This document shows positions 1 through 14,800 of a stretch of 64,000 bases of DNA, one piece after another. The stretch comes from Sphingobacterium paucimobilis HER1398 (GTDB taxonomy: Bacteria; Bacteroidota; Bacteroidia; Sphingobacteriales; Sphingobacteriaceae). The stretch spans positions 1-64,000 of the forward strand of contig NZ_ATDL01000003.1 in the NCBI RefSeq assembly GCF_000416985.1, in the 5' to 3' direction. Each line of letters opens with the position of its first letter. Positions within the stretch are counted from its first letter, which is position 1. Both the position numbers and the translations under genes were made by a program. A model generated the notes under the pieces. That model did no database searches, had not been told where the DNA came from, and saw only the letters and a program-made list of their open reading frames with translations.

Positions 1-37
1 AACAGAAAAGCCCCTCCAGTTTCCTGAAGGGGCTTTG
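1..37 (-). terminator. rRNA operon terminator
   Basis: Read on the minus strand, a GC-rich hairpin (AAAGCCCC...GGGGCTTT arms, GAAA-type loop) is followed by a short T-rich run. It lies just beyond the 5S gene and fits an intrinsic terminator for the operon. The window ends here, so its tail is only partly visible. Confidence 0.8.
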
Positions 38-46
38 TATAAAAAA

Positions 47-153
47 AGGCACCGACCTACTCTCCCACCTGTTACGGCAATACCATCGGCTCTGGCGGGC
101 TTGACTTCTCTGTTCGGAATGGGAAGAGGTAGACACCGCCGATATAGGCACCT
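47..153 (-). rRNA. rrf: 5S ribosomal RNA
   Basis: The minus strand shows the 5S pattern: a 5' GGTGCC paired with a 3' GGTGCC-type acceptor helix, and the conserved CCATTCCGAACAGAGAAG core followed by AAGCCCGCCAGAGCCGATGG. It is the last gene of the operon, about 100 nt after 23S. The ends are estimated to within a few bases. Confidence 0.93.
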
Positions 154-252
154 GAAATATCTTAAGCTCATCGCTGTTGCATAACAGCTATAGCCTGATT
201 GACATGTTATTGAAAGAAAAAGAACAGTCAGAGAAGACAACAGGTCTATCTG

Positions 253-3138
<2,886 letters not shown>

Positions 3139-3312
3139 TCGCATAGCCCTTTTGCTACTATGGAGATGCTTTGACTAATTGTCCTGTATGAATACAGAAC
3201 GTTCGTCCCTATTGTCTTCTCTTGTGTTTTTTTTCTTTCAATATGTCAAAGAACTCTTTTTTTCAGGCACATCGCTAATGGCTTTTGGCTGTTAGCTATA
3301 TGCTGAAAACAG

Positions 3313-3386
3313 TGGAGAATAACGGATTCGAACCGTTGACCCCCTGCGTGCAAGGCAGGTGCTCTAGCCAGCTGAGCTAATTCCCC
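3313..3386 (-). tRNA. tRNA-Ala (TGC)
   Basis: This 74-nt cloverleaf has acceptor GGGGAAT pairing with ATTCTCC, a D-arm AGCTCAGCTGG, anticodon TGC in CTTGCAC and a T-arm GGTTCGAATCC. CCA is not encoded. It sits in the 16S-23S spacer, where the Ile/Ala pair is standard. Confidence 0.97.
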
Positions 3387-3395
3387 TCTTGTATG

Positions 3396-3469
3396 TAGTC
3401 CCGAGCAGATTTGAACTGCTGACCCCTACATTATCAGTGTAGTGCTCTAACCAACTGAGCTACGGGACT
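3396..3469 (-). tRNA. tRNA-Ile (GAT)
   Basis: This 74-nt cloverleaf has acceptor AGTCCCG pairing with CGGGACT, D-arm AGCTCAGTTGG, anticodon GAT in CTGATAA and T-arm AGTTCAAATCT. It is the first tRNA after 16S, nine bases before tRNA-Ala, and CCA is not encoded. Confidence 0.97.
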
Positions 3470-3571
3470 AGCTTTTGCTTTCTATCTCTCGGCACTCCAC
3501 CGGGGTGGGCACTTTCTTCTTGTCTCTTGATAATCATGTGTGAACGTAACGAGCCTCGATCACGAATGCTC

Positions 3572-5105
<1,534 letters not shown>

Positions 5106-5366
5106 ATGAAGTGTGAGATCAAGACTATTTATGAAAAATAGAATTGTCCTTATTTAAATAATTTCTGATTCTATGATCGTCAGGTTGAGTTTTTTTAACT
5201 TTCGTTGTTTCTCAACACTACTCGTTACGTTACATGATCATTTCCTTAAAGAACTTTATCGCATCCGCTTCGCGCTTCTGCTTGTATCATCGACATCCGA
5301 AGATGTGACCTGTCATTTTTTTCCGGACTCCCTTGCGGAGACCGCCCTTCGTTTCCGTTGGGACTG
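5106..5366 (-). other. rRNA leader region
   Basis: This is the transcribed leader between the proximal rRNA promoter and 16S. It contains a GTTGAG/CTCAAC inverted repeat around 5184-5215 and an ACATC-CGAA-GATGT hairpin near 5293-5306, plausibly parts of antitermination or processing structures. I see no protein-coding gene. Confidence 0.5.
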
Positions 5367-5397
5367 CAAAGGTAGGAATCTTTTTCGAACCTCCAAA
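5367..5397 (-). promoter_or_regulatory. rRNA promoter, proximal
   Basis: On the minus strand TTTG is followed after 19 nt by TACCTTTG, the Bacteroidota -33/-7 pattern (TTTG, TAnnTTTG). Transcription would start near 5360. The sequence just downstream carries a CTCCGCAAGGGAG-type element that is repeated below the distal promoter. Confidence 0.75.
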
Positions 5398-5526
5398 TTT
5401 TATTTTAAAATAATTTCCGGAGAAGATTTTCAGAGGATAAAATCAAACGGATAAAACCGCAAAATAACCACTCTGTCTACCTTATGTCATCGTTCCGAAG
5501 AACCGTCCCTCCCTCGCGGAGTGGTG

Positions 5527-5558
5527 CAAAGATAGGAACTTTAAAACCACATTTCAAA
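5527..5558 (-). promoter_or_regulatory. rRNA promoter, distal
   Basis: On the minus strand TTTG is followed after 20 nt by TATCTTTG, a second good Bacteroidota promoter about 160 bp upstream of the first. The initial transcribed region carries CTCCGCGAGGGAG, closely matching the element below the proximal promoter. Confidence 0.75.
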
Positions 5559-5734
5559 GACATAACACAGACTATTTTACAACAAACAGCGTAAAACGCT
5601 GGAACAGCGGACAATAAAATTGAAAAAAGAAAGCACACAGGCACCATGGAATGCACAAAAGGCATACTGTTCCTATCATAGGACAGAATCAGCAGGGATT
5701 TAAGCCAGGAATAACAGAGCCTTTATAGTGGTTT

Positions 5735-5789
5735 ACCTCTATGAACCCTCTATAAAACCTCTATTATATCCCTAAATAATCTCTACAAA
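5735..5789. repeat. Five 11-bp direct repeats
   Basis: Five consecutive 11-bp units start at 5735, 5746, 5757, 5768 and 5779, with consensus ACCTCTATNAA. The first three share CCTCTAT exactly and the last two are degenerate. The array lies between the end of the efflux channel gene and the distal rRNA promoter. Period and context suggest tandem protein-binding sites, but this is inference. Confidence 0.5.
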
Positions 5790-5830
5790 ATTCAAAGCAG
5801 GTACGGAAGCATATAAAAGGAAGTAGCGAA

Positions 5831-7291
5831 CTATCTCCATCCACCACCTAACGACCTATACAAGGTCACACATGCGTTCAATTGTCTTTGCTTCAACTCT
5901 ACTAAATCCAATTCACTCTTTAAAGCATTACTCTGCGCCGTAATTACCTCCAAATAAGTAGCATACCCACTTTTAAACAATAAAGAGGCATTTTTCACGG
6001 CGAGTTCTGAGTTTGAAACCCGCTCTTCCGCTAAGTTTAACTGTTCCTTCTGCTTTTCTACAGTTATGATTGTATTCGATACTTCTCCAACAGCCTCCAT
6101 AACCCGACGCTGAAAATCCAGTTCCACCTTCTCCCGCTCTATTTTTGCTACCTCATACTGATTTTTAAGTTTTTTATTCCGAAATACAGGAGCTGTTACT
6201 CCACCTGCTATCCCCCCAAGCAATGCACCAGGTATATTAAACCAATTTTTTGCCAACATGGCATTTACTCCAAAAACTCCACTTAAACTTATACTTGGAT
6301 ATCGCATAATCTGCGCTACATTCATTTGAGCATTGGCCGCAACCAGAGCATACTCGGCCTGCTTAATGTCCGGCCGATTACGGATAATATCCAACGGGCT
6401 CCCCAAAGAGATATCTTGATCAAAATTGATGAGGCTATCATTTAATGTATTATTTCTATTCACCGCAGCAGGCATATCTCCGACCAGCATTCTCAACGAA
6501 TTTTCTTGAATTGTAATTTCCTTTTCTAAATCCGGGATCAGCGAAGCCGCAACCAATCGCTGTGACTCGGTCTGTTGAATAGCTAATGCTGTGATTTCAC
6601 CAGCATCAAACTGTAATTTTATCATGCGCAGCGTACTGTCATTCAATTGTAGATTCCTTTTAGCGACTTCAATCTGTGCATCCAACATTAATAGATTAAA
6701 ATAGCCGGTCGCAATATCCGCAATGAGTTTCGTCTGAATTGCTGTTTTCGCTTCTTTCGTATCCAGCCAACTTGCTTTCAAAACATCTCCCTCTTGCCCT
6801 ATCTTACCCCAAATATCCAACTCCCAACTAAACTCTAGCCCTGTAGCATACTGTGATTGATACTTTGCCATAGATTCTGGAGCCTTTTTCCCTTTTTGTT
6901 CATACCATTTGGATGAGGCTGAGCCATAAAAATCTTTTGAGCGATACTGTTGATTCACTGTCGCAATATTAGCGTCTACGGCAGGTAAATAGTTTAACTT
7001 ATTGATCCTTAGATTCCGATTCGCTATTTCTATATTTTTTAAAGCAATCCGTATATCATAATTGTGGGAAAGGCCACTATCAATCAGAGTAATCAGATTA
7101 CTATCGTTAAAGAAGTTCCTCCACTCAATTTGACTTAGTGAAGAATCTCCTTCATCTGTCGTCCAGGCGGATCGGAATGAATCAGGCGTATTCAAATTAG
7201 GTTGTTTATATTTCTCTCCGACTTTGCACCCTGTCAGAAAAAAAACACCCGCAAATAGATATAAAATTGTTTTTATCGACATATTACTCAT
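5831..7291 (-). CDS. RND efflux outer-membrane channel (TolC/OprM-like lipoprotein)
   Basis: This 486-residue outer-membrane factor should form the trimeric exit duct of the tripartite efflux pump encoded upstream. The N-terminus is a lipoprotein signal ending in LTGC (Cys near residue 22). Two OEP repeats follow, with the family's SWELDIWGK segment near residue 153 and another repeat containing NRPDIKQAEY near 305. It ends in LYRSLGGGWR, the usual OprM/CmeC-type tail. The start lies 2 nt after the stop of the RND gene, so it is translated with it. No terminator is obvious after it. The substrate cannot be read from sequence. Confidence 0.93.
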   Translation of the reverse strand: MSNMSIKTILYLFAGVFFLTGCKVGEKYKQPNLNTPDSFRSAWTTDEGDSSLSQIEWRNFFNDSNLITLIDSGLSHNYDIRIALKNIEIANRNLRINKLNYLPAVDANIATVNQQYRSKDFYGSASSKWYEQKGKKAPESMAKYQSQYATGLEFSWELDIWGKIGQEGDVLKASWLDTKEAKTAIQTKLIADIATGYFNLLMLDAQIEVAKRNLQLNDSTLRMIKLQFDAGEITALAIQQTESQRLVAASLIPDLEKEITIQENSLRMLVGDMPAAVNRNNTLNDSLINFDQDISLGSPLDIIRNRPDIKQAEYALVAANAQMNVAQIMRYPSISLSGVFGVNAMLAKNWFNIPGALLGGIAGGVTAPVFRNKKLKNQYEVAKIEREKVELDFQRRVMEAVGEVSNTIITVEKQKEQLNLAEERVSNSELAVKNASLLFKSGYATYLEVITAQSNALKSELDLVELKQRQLNACVTLYRSLGGGWR

Positions 7292-7293
7292 AA

Positions 7294-10200
7294 TTAATCC
7301 TCCTCCGACTTAAATTTCAATTTGACTCGCTCATCTAGTGTTTTAAAAACAACAAAGAGTACTGGGATAATAAAAATACCAAAAGCAACCCCAGCAAGCA
7401 TACCACCTGCAGCACTAAAACTAATAGAATGGTTACCAATAGCCGATGGCCCAACAGACCACATAAGAGGCACTAAGCCTGCCACAAATGCCAAAGAGGT
7501 CATCAAAATAGGTCTCAATCTCAACTTTGCACCCTCAATAGCGGCATTGTATATACTCATTCCTTTATCCCGCTGCTGAACAGCAAACTCGACAATAAGA
7601 ATTGCATTTTTTGCTAACAAGCCTATCAACATAATGAGCCCAACCTGTACGTAAATATTATTTTCTAAACCAGCCATTAAAACTGTCGCAAAAACACCGA
7701 CTAATCCAACAGGAACAGAAAGCAACACTGCCCATGGTAAAATATAACTTTCATATTGTGCGGCTAACAAGAAATAAATAAACAAAATACTTAAACCAAA
7801 GATCAGTACAGTCTGCGAACCAGATTTACTCTCTTCGTAAGACATTCCGGTCCATTCATATCCAAAATTACCTGGCAATTGTTGAACCGCCAACTTTTCT
7901 ATTGCCTGCATCACATCTCCTGTACTATAACCCGATGAAGGATTAATATTTACTGTAATGGCATTGTAGAGATTATATCGTGCTATAGTCTCTGGCCCGA
8001 CTACTTTATTAAGTGTCATTAATGTACCGACAGGCACCATTTTCCCTTCCTTATTACGGACAAAAATGGAGTTTAACGATTCTGGATCTGTACGATGCTC
8101 AAAATCTGACTGCATATATACCCGATAGGTACGTCCAAAGCGATTGAAATCTCCTGCACTCACTCGCGCAAAGTACATCCGGATTGTATTCATCATTTCT
8201 TTAATGTCTACGCCCATACTTTTTGCCTTCACCACATCAATATCTGCTTCGTACTGTGGAAAATTGGATTTAAATGAGGTATACGCATTATCCACCTCTT
8301 TCAGCGCATTGATTTTATTGATAAAGGAGTCCGCAACAATATCAAAATCTCGAATATCTCCTCCCAACCTGTCTTGAAGAACTAACTCTACGCCGGCAAA
8401 ATCACCAAACCCTTGTACTGTGGGCCTTGGAAAAACTTTAAATGTTGCCTCATTGATCACTGACAAATCTTTGCGAACCGTATCCATAAATGCATTTATA
8501 TTTTTAATTTCTTTTCGTTCTGCATGAGGTTTCACATTAATATAACCCGCTGCAAACGCAGGGCTTGTCCCTCCCCCCAAAACATTAAAACCAGAAACAG
8601 TGGTCATACCGGCAATATCTTCGCGTTTTTGTAGAATACTATCTGCCTGACGCAAAACGGCAGTGGTTCTCGACAAAGAAGCCCCAGGAGGCATTGCCAA
8701 GGAATAAGTAACAAAACTATCGTCCTCAGTAGGGATAAAACTCTTTGGTGTATAAAACAAGAATAGAACACCTATGACAGTAACTAGCAATAATCCACCA
8801 AATGCAATTTTCTTATGCCCAATCAAATATTTTACCCCAACAATATATTTGTCTGTGAATCTATCAAAAGATGCATTGAAGGCATTAAAGAATCGTTGCT
8901 TATATTTTTGTACTTTACTCAAATCCTGTTCAGCTTCGATATCCTTGGGGTGAATCGGCTTTAAAAGCAATGCACACAACGCAGGTGAAAGAGTCAATGC
9001 ATTGAAAGCTGAAATCAAAATAGCGGTAGCAAGGGTATAAGCAAACTGTCTATAAAAAATACCAACAGGTCCTTCCATAAATCCTACAGGTAGAAATACT
9101 GCGGCCATCACCATTGTTATAGACAATATAGCTCCTGTAATTTCGGACATGGTCTGCACAGTAGCATCTTTTGCCCGCATTCCTGTCTCGTGCATTTTTT
9201 GATGAATCGCTTCCACTACGACAATCGCATCATCGACAACAATACCAATAGCCAGCACTAGCGCAAACATTGTTAGTACATTAAGCGAAAAACCAAACAG
9301 ACTAAGGAAAAAGAAAGTTCCTATCAAAGAAACAGGGATCGCGATCGCAGGTATCAAAGTAGAACGGAAATCCTGTAGGAAAATAAAAACGATGATAAAA
9401 ACTAAAATAAAAGCTTCAAACAAAGTGGTCTTCACTTGATTAATCGACTGATCAATCTGATCTCTGACGCTATAGGAGATCTCATAATGAATCCCTTCTG
9501 GAAAAGATTTTGACAATTCCTCAAGCACTTTCCGAACCTCTATATCAATCTGATGCGCATTGGAACCACTCGTTTGTGTGATATTCAAAGTCAGACCTGG
9601 ATTACCATCGACTTTATTATCACTTCCTAAATTGGTCGCTCCAAATTCAATGCGTGCAATATCTTTGAGGTAAAGTATAGAGCCATCTTTATTCGTTTTG
9701 ATGACCATGTTTTCAAATTCTTCTGGCTTACTGAACCTTCCTTTATGTTTGATCACCGTCTCAAAGACCTCATCTGAGGTCTCTCCAAATTTACCTGGAG
9801 CAATCTCAAAGTTCTGATCATTCAAAGCCTTAGTAACATCCTGCGGGATAATATCATAAAGTGCTAGCTTTTCTGGATTCAGCCATACCCGCATAGAATA
9901 ATCTCGCGCTCCCAATCGAGAGACTTGAGCAACACCGTCCACACGTAGTAGAGGTCGTATCATATTAATCTGCGAGAAAGCTTGTAGAAATGTCTCATCG
10001 TATACAGAATCCTGATGATCCGAGAAGATATTTATAGTCATAATAGCACCACTTTGCCGCGGTTGCACGGTAATTCCGTTTTCATTGACTTCTGCAGGTA
10101 TAGCACTAATAGCTTTTGATATTCGTGTCTGTACATTTACCGAAGCGATATCGGGATTAGTTCCTGTTTTAAAAAACACCTGTACAGAACCTGAACCCGA

Positions 10201-10452
10201 GTTAGTAGCAGACGATTTGATATAAGTCATATCTTCTACCCCATTTATAGCTTCTTCAATAGGCAGTAAGACACTCTCCGCAACGGTCTCGGAGTTTGCT
10301 CCTGGATAGCTCAATGAAACAACAACACTTGGTGGAGCTATTTCTGGAAACCGGGTGATCGGTAGGGTCTTTAGTCCCACCAGTCCTAAAATCACTAAAA
10401 TTAGGGACATCACCGTAGCTAATACAGGTTTGTTTATGAAGGTTTTTAACAT
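7294..10452 (-). CDS. RND efflux pump inner-membrane transporter (HAE1/AcrB type)
   Basis: This is a proton-driven transporter of 1052 residues, counting from the ATG of [11 protein letters not shown] longer frame exists upstream, but this start gives the usual AcrB N-terminus. It has the standard layout of TM1, a porter/docking loop, TM2-6 with [14 protein letters not shown], a second periplasmic loop and TM8-12. With this start the proton-relay pair falls at Asp407-Asp408, identical to AcrB numbering. It lies between its membrane fusion protein (upstream) and outer-membrane channel (2 nt downstream), forming a complete three-gene system. Hydrophobic drugs, dyes or fatty acids are typical substrates of the family; the actual one is unknown. 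Confidence 0.94.
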   Translation of the reverse strand: MLKTFINKPVLATVMSLILVILGLVGLKTLPITRFPEIAPPSVVVSLSYPGANSETVAESVLLPIEEAINGVEDMTYIKSSATNSGSGSVQVFFKTGTNPDIASVNVQTRISKAISAIPAEVNENGITVQPRQSGAIMTINIFSDHQDSVYDETFLQAFSQINMIRPLLRVDGVAQVSRLGARDYSMRVWLNPEKLALYDIIPQDVTKALNDQNFEIAPGKFGETSDEVFETVIKHKGRFSKPEEFENMVIKTNKDGSILYLKDIARIEFGATNLGSDNKVDGNPGLTLNITQTSGSNAHQIDIEVRKVLEELSKSFPEGIHYEISYSVRDQIDQSINQVKTTLFEAFILVFIIVFIFLQDFRSTLIPAIAIPVSLIGTFFFLSLFGFSLNVLTMFALVLAIGIVVDDAIVVVEAIHQKMHETGMRAKDATVQTMSEITGAILSITMVMAAVFLPVGFMEGPVGIFYRQFAYTLATAILISAFNALTLSPALCALLLKPIHPKDIEAEQDLSKVQKYKQRFFNAFNASFDRFTDKYIVGVKYLIGHKKIAFGGLLLVTVIGVLFLFYTPKSFIPTEDDSFVTYSLAMPPGASLSRTTAVLRQADSILQKREDIAGMTTVSGFNVLGGGTSPAFAAGYINVKPHAERKEIKNINAFMDTVRKDLSVINEATFKVFPRPTVQGFGDFAGVELVLQDRLGGDIRDFDIVADSFINKINALKEVDNAYTSFKSNFPQYEADIDVVKAKSMGVDIKEMMNTIRMYFARVSAGDFNRFGRTYRVYMQSDFEHRTDPESLNSIFVRNKEGKMVPVGTLMTLNKVVGPETIARYNLYNAITVNINPSSGYSTGDVMQAIEKLAVQQLPGNFGYEWTGMSYEESKSGSQTVLIFGLSILFIYFLLAAQYESYILPWAVLLSVPVGLVGVFATVLMAGLENNIYVQVGLIMLIGLLAKNAILIVEFAVQQRDKGMSIYNAAIEGAKLRLRPILMTSLAFVAGLVPLMWSVGPSAIGNHSISFSAAGGMLAGVAFGIFIIPVLFVVFKTLDERVKLKFKSEED

Positions 10453-10529
10453 ACTGTTTGGATTTAACAAGCAATAGTTTTCAAGCGCCATCAGTTAAGA
10501 CGGCGCAAGAAACTTTGCTACATTGAAAA

Positions 10530-11690
10530 TTATTGTTGAATTGGGGTTACTGTTGATCCTTCAGTAATCTTATCCAGGCCGGTCAGTAAGACACGTTCGC
10601 CTACAGCAAGACCGTCTGCGATGATATAATTATCTTTACTCTTACCACCTATCGTAACAACACGGCGACGTACTTTGTCTTCCTTGTCCAACACATAGAC
10701 AAAGGTTTTGTCTTGCAACTCACTGGTTGCTGTCTGTGGAATCTGGATTACATTTTTCTTTACCTCGGATATTTTTAAAGTTCCCGTACTTCCACTTCGC
10801 AACATATTGTCTGTATTCGGAAAAGAAGCTCTTAATGAAATTGCCCCAGTCGTACGATCTACCTGTCCATTGATTGCGTCGACAGCTCCTTTGTTCGTGT
10901 ATTCTTCACCATCCGCCAAAATCAAGACAGCGTCTGGAAAGCTTAATGCATTCCTGCTTTTTGGAATTCCATTGATACTATCCTCTTTGACCTTTAATTT
11001 TGAGAAGTATAAAAAATCAGACTCATTCATAGAAAAATACACATATACATCCTGCACATCTGACAATACAGTCAATGGCTCTTTATCCCCTTTACCAACA
11101 AGATTACCTATTCGCTTCGGAATACGACCAATATATCCACTAACTGGCGCTGTGATTATAGTAAAACCTTGATTGATTTCGGCACTACGAACTGCAGCTG
11201 TAGCCTGGTCTAAAGAAGCTTTAGCAACATCATAATCGGATTGAGCTGACCGCAGGCGAACCTCAGAAATAACATCGTTGTCAACCAAGGGCTTCAATCG
11301 CTCTATCTCTAAACGTGCATTCTTTAACTTTGCTTTGGCAACATTCTGATTAGCGACACTATTATTCAACAATTCTTGGTAAGCTGATGCATCTACCTTA
11401 AATAGCTTCTGTCCCTTCTCGACAAAGGAACCTTCATCTACATAGATTTCCTGTAAAAGTCCCTCTACCTGAGGTCGTACCTCTACGTTTACCTTCCCCT
11501 CGATAGTCCCCAAATACGTCTTGATCGTCGTTGCATCACTCGCATTGACCGTATATACAGGGAGTGCTAAGGGCTTGGCTGTAACTTCATTCTCTTCGGA
11601 CTTACCGATAAAACAACTGTAAAATGTAGCAACGACTAAAGCTGTCATTGAAACAATTGAAATATAAAAACTCACTTTCCTTTTTCTCAT
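10530..11690 (-). CDS. RND efflux periplasmic adaptor (membrane fusion protein)
   Basis: This 386-residue adaptor bridges the RND pump and the outer-membrane channel. The N-terminus has a hydrophobic signal with a possible lipobox (FYSC near residue 26). Then come a lipoyl/barrel-sandwich half (EVRPQVEGLLQEIYVDEGSF, about 70-90), a coiled-coil hairpin (about 105-170), the second lipoyl half (ITAPVSGYIGR), a beta-barrel and a membrane-proximal domain ending TGLDKITEGSTV. It is the first gene of the conventional pump operon, 77 nt before the RND start. The upstream region is separated from the previous system by a terminator, so this operon should have its own promoter, which I could not pin down. 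Confidence 0.93.
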   Translation of the reverse strand: MRKRKVSFYISIVSMTALVVATFYSCFIGKSEENEVTAKPLALPVYTVNASDATTIKTYLGTIEGKVNVEVRPQVEGLLQEIYVDEGSFVEKGQKLFKVDASAYQELLNNSVANQNVAKAKLKNARLEIERLKPLVDNDVISEVRLRSAQSDYDVAKASLDQATAAVRSAEINQGFTIITAPVSGYIGRIPKRIGNLVGKGDKEPLTVLSDVQDVYVYFSMNESDFLYFSKLKVKEDSINGIPKSRNALSFPDAVLILADGEEYTNKGAVDAINGQVDRTTGAISLRASFPNTDNMLRSGSTGTLKISEVKKNVIQIPQTATSELQDKTFVYVLDKEDKVRRRVVTIGGKSKDNYIIADGLAVGERVLLTGLDKITEGSTVTPIQQ

Positions 11691-11836
11691 ATTACTTAAC
11701 TAGATTTTAGCAAATTAATAAAACGTAACTGATCTGTTACACTCAAGAACGCAAAAACAATGCAAGTTTGGGCCTTTCCTTGTTTCTTTTAACAGTCTTT
11801 AACAGAATAAAAAGACCTATTATTAGGCTAAAAGGC

Positions 11837-11866
11837 AAAAAAAAGACTCTCCAAAACTGGAGAGTC
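11837..11866 (-). terminator. Intrinsic terminator after the fused efflux gene
   Basis: On the minus strand GACTCTCC, loop AGTTTT and GGAGAGTC are followed by eight T residues. It sits 26 nt past the stop of the RND-channel fusion and separates the two efflux operons. Confidence 0.9.
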
Positions 11867-11891
11867 CTTTCATTTTCAAAGATTTAAGCTA

Positions 11892-14800
11892 CTATTTCCA
11901 ACCACCACCTAGGGCTTTGTACAAAACAACTTGATTTAGCATCTTTTCCTTCAATACATCCACCTGTGCTTCCTGAGCTCCTATAACATCTTTCTGTGCT
12001 GTTACAATATCCAAATAATTGACTCGTCCTGCAATAAAAAGCTCTTCAGCCGCAATAATAGCAGATTCTAAAGCTTCTACCTGATTATGAACTAACACTT
12101 CACGTTCTGCAATAGCACCTTGTGTATGCAGTGCCAAAGAAATTTCATTCACAGCATTCAAAATCACTTTTTCATACTCCAAAAATGCTATTCCATAATT
12201 TGCTTTCATGGCCTCATACTGCGACTTCAATTCCCGTTGTCTGAAAATTGGGACTGTGACACTACCTAAAACTCCATAAGCAACAGACTTATCCAAATTG
12301 AAAAGTTGGTCTATACTAAAAGTCTGTAACCCAAAATAGGGACTGATCGCAACAGAAGGAAGAAAGGAGAGCCTAGCAACTTCCAAGTCGCTATAGTTAC
12401 CCTGCAATTCCAATGCTGCCCTTCGGATATCGATACGGTTATTAAAAAGTAAATCAATGTTACCAACATGGAGTTCTTGGAATATCTCATGATTCGGAAC
12501 ATGTTCTTTTGTCCTCGCAATAGGTTGATACACTCTTCCTAAAAGTTGGTTTACCTGGTGTTCGTATCCGACTATTTCTTGCATAGCCAAAGCCCTTCGT
12601 CCCTTAGATTCGGCTAGAATAGATTTAAACTGTTGTACACCTAGTTCGTCTGCCCGGCCAGCCTCTTTCTGTGCTTCAATAATACTTAAGGCTCGTTCAT
12701 GCAACAGTATATTCTGCTCATATACCTTTACTTTATGATCCAACGCGATCAGTTCAAAGTATGCTGCAGCAACACTACTAATGAGTTCGGTTTGTAATAA
12801 CCGCTTAGTTTCGCTTTCTGCTAACAACCCCATAAAAGCAGCTTCTCTTCTATTTCGTAATTTTCCCCAAAGATCTATTTCCCACGATGAACGCACACCA
12901 ACGAAATAGTCTGGAATGAATGGCTCGGGTAATTTTTCATCTGATGTCAAATTATCCGAAAAATTAGAATCGTAATTACCAATACCGGATTCAGTATAGT
13001 GGCCATATTTCCGAAGTCCAGCCTCTACTGCTGCATCCAACGTTGGCAACAATGCAGCCTTACGTTGCCTAAAATTAGCTTGCGCCACTTCAATACGGTG
13101 GATAGCTTGCTTGAGGTCTCTATTATTTACTAAAACAGTATCAATAAGGCCTTTTAAATAAGGATCAGAAAACACCTGCTGCCAAGGAATATCTCCTAAG
13201 GAAATACTGTCTGCCAATACCGTTTGAGCATTGACTTTTACATCTTGACTTAACTCAGATTTTGTGACTTTCTTAGGAACAGTACAAGAAGACACCAACA
13301 ACAGAGCTGCTAACACAGCTACTACCTGACCTGTTTTTTTAGGCTTATTACGCTTGGAAAACAAAACCACTAACCCAGGAATTACAATAACTCCCAAAAT
13401 GGTTCCAATTACCATCCCTCCCACTGAAGCCGTACCAATAGTCCTGTTACCAACGGCACCTGCTCCATTTGCCAACATCAATGGAATAAGTCCTGCAGCA
13501 AATGCAAAAGAAGTCATTAAGATTGGACGTAATCTCGCTACTGCTCCTTCTACGGAAGCTGTAAAAATATCCATCCCTTGCTTGTACTTCAAGTTGGCAT
13601 ATTCCACAATTAGGATGGCATTTTTACCTAACAATCCAATAAGCATTACTAATGCGACCTGCGCATAAATATTATTTTCAAGACCAAATATTTTCAAGAA
13701 GATAAAGGCTCCAAAGATTCCTGCCGGTAAACATAAAATGACGGGCAATGGAAGCAGGAAGCTCTCATACTGTGCTGCCAAGAGCAAATACACGAATACA
13801 AGACAGAGTAAGAAGATATATCCGGCCTGGTTACCTGATATCTTTTGCTCTCTTGTCATTCCCGACCATTCGATTTCGTATCCCTGCGGGAGATTCTCCG
13901 CAATACGCTCTACCGCCTCTATAGCCTGTCCAGAACTAAAGCCTGCAGCAGCTTGACCAGTAATCATCGCAGAACTAAACATATTATATCGTGTAATCTG
14001 CTCTGGCCCATATACGCGCTTCATAGTCATAAATGAGGAATAAGGAACCATCTCTCCTTCTGCAGTCTTTACATATAGCGCCAAAACATCTTCTGGTTTT
14101 TGACGGGAAAATGCATCAGACTGAACCATCACTTTATACATCTGTCCATAACGGATAAAATTGGTCGCGTACTGACTCCCTAAAAGGGTCTGTAGGGTAT
14201 TCATCGAATTCTCAACAGAAATGCCTTTTTTAGCTGCTAAATCATAATCGATTTCAAGCATGTACTGTGGAAAATTAACATCAAAAGTAGTACTAGTGCT
14301 CTCTATTACATCGTCGTTGTTCAACTCTTTAATAAAATCATTCAGTACAATACTCGTTTTTGATAAATCTTCATTACCACTTTTATCTAACAAACGCAGC
14401 TCAAATCCGGAAGAGTTACCGAATCCTGGGACTGTTGGCGGTGGAAAAAACTCTATTGTTGCATCTGCGATATGGCTAGTTTTCTCTCTAAGAATCGTCA
14501 TCACATCGTCCACACTTTCATCACGTTGATCCCACGCCTTCAGGTTAATCATCCCCATACCATAGGATGCTCCCGACACCTCGGTCACAATACTATATCC
14601 GGCTAACGTGGATACAGTCTCTACAATATCCAACTCTCGAGCAATCCTATCTACCTCATCAAGAACCTTTTCCGTACGATCTACCGTAGCGCCAGGAGGA
14701 GTAGTTACAGCAACATAAATCATACCCTGATCTTCTGTTGGAATAAATCCAGTAGGTAGAATCGCAGCAGATCCCCAAGTAAGGACAAACATCAAGGCTA

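Noticed and set aside
10453-10491. Earlier in-frame ATG of the conventional RND gene
   Set aside because: The extension lacks the RND N-terminal pattern, and the start at 10452 places the relay Asp pair at AcrB positions 407-408.
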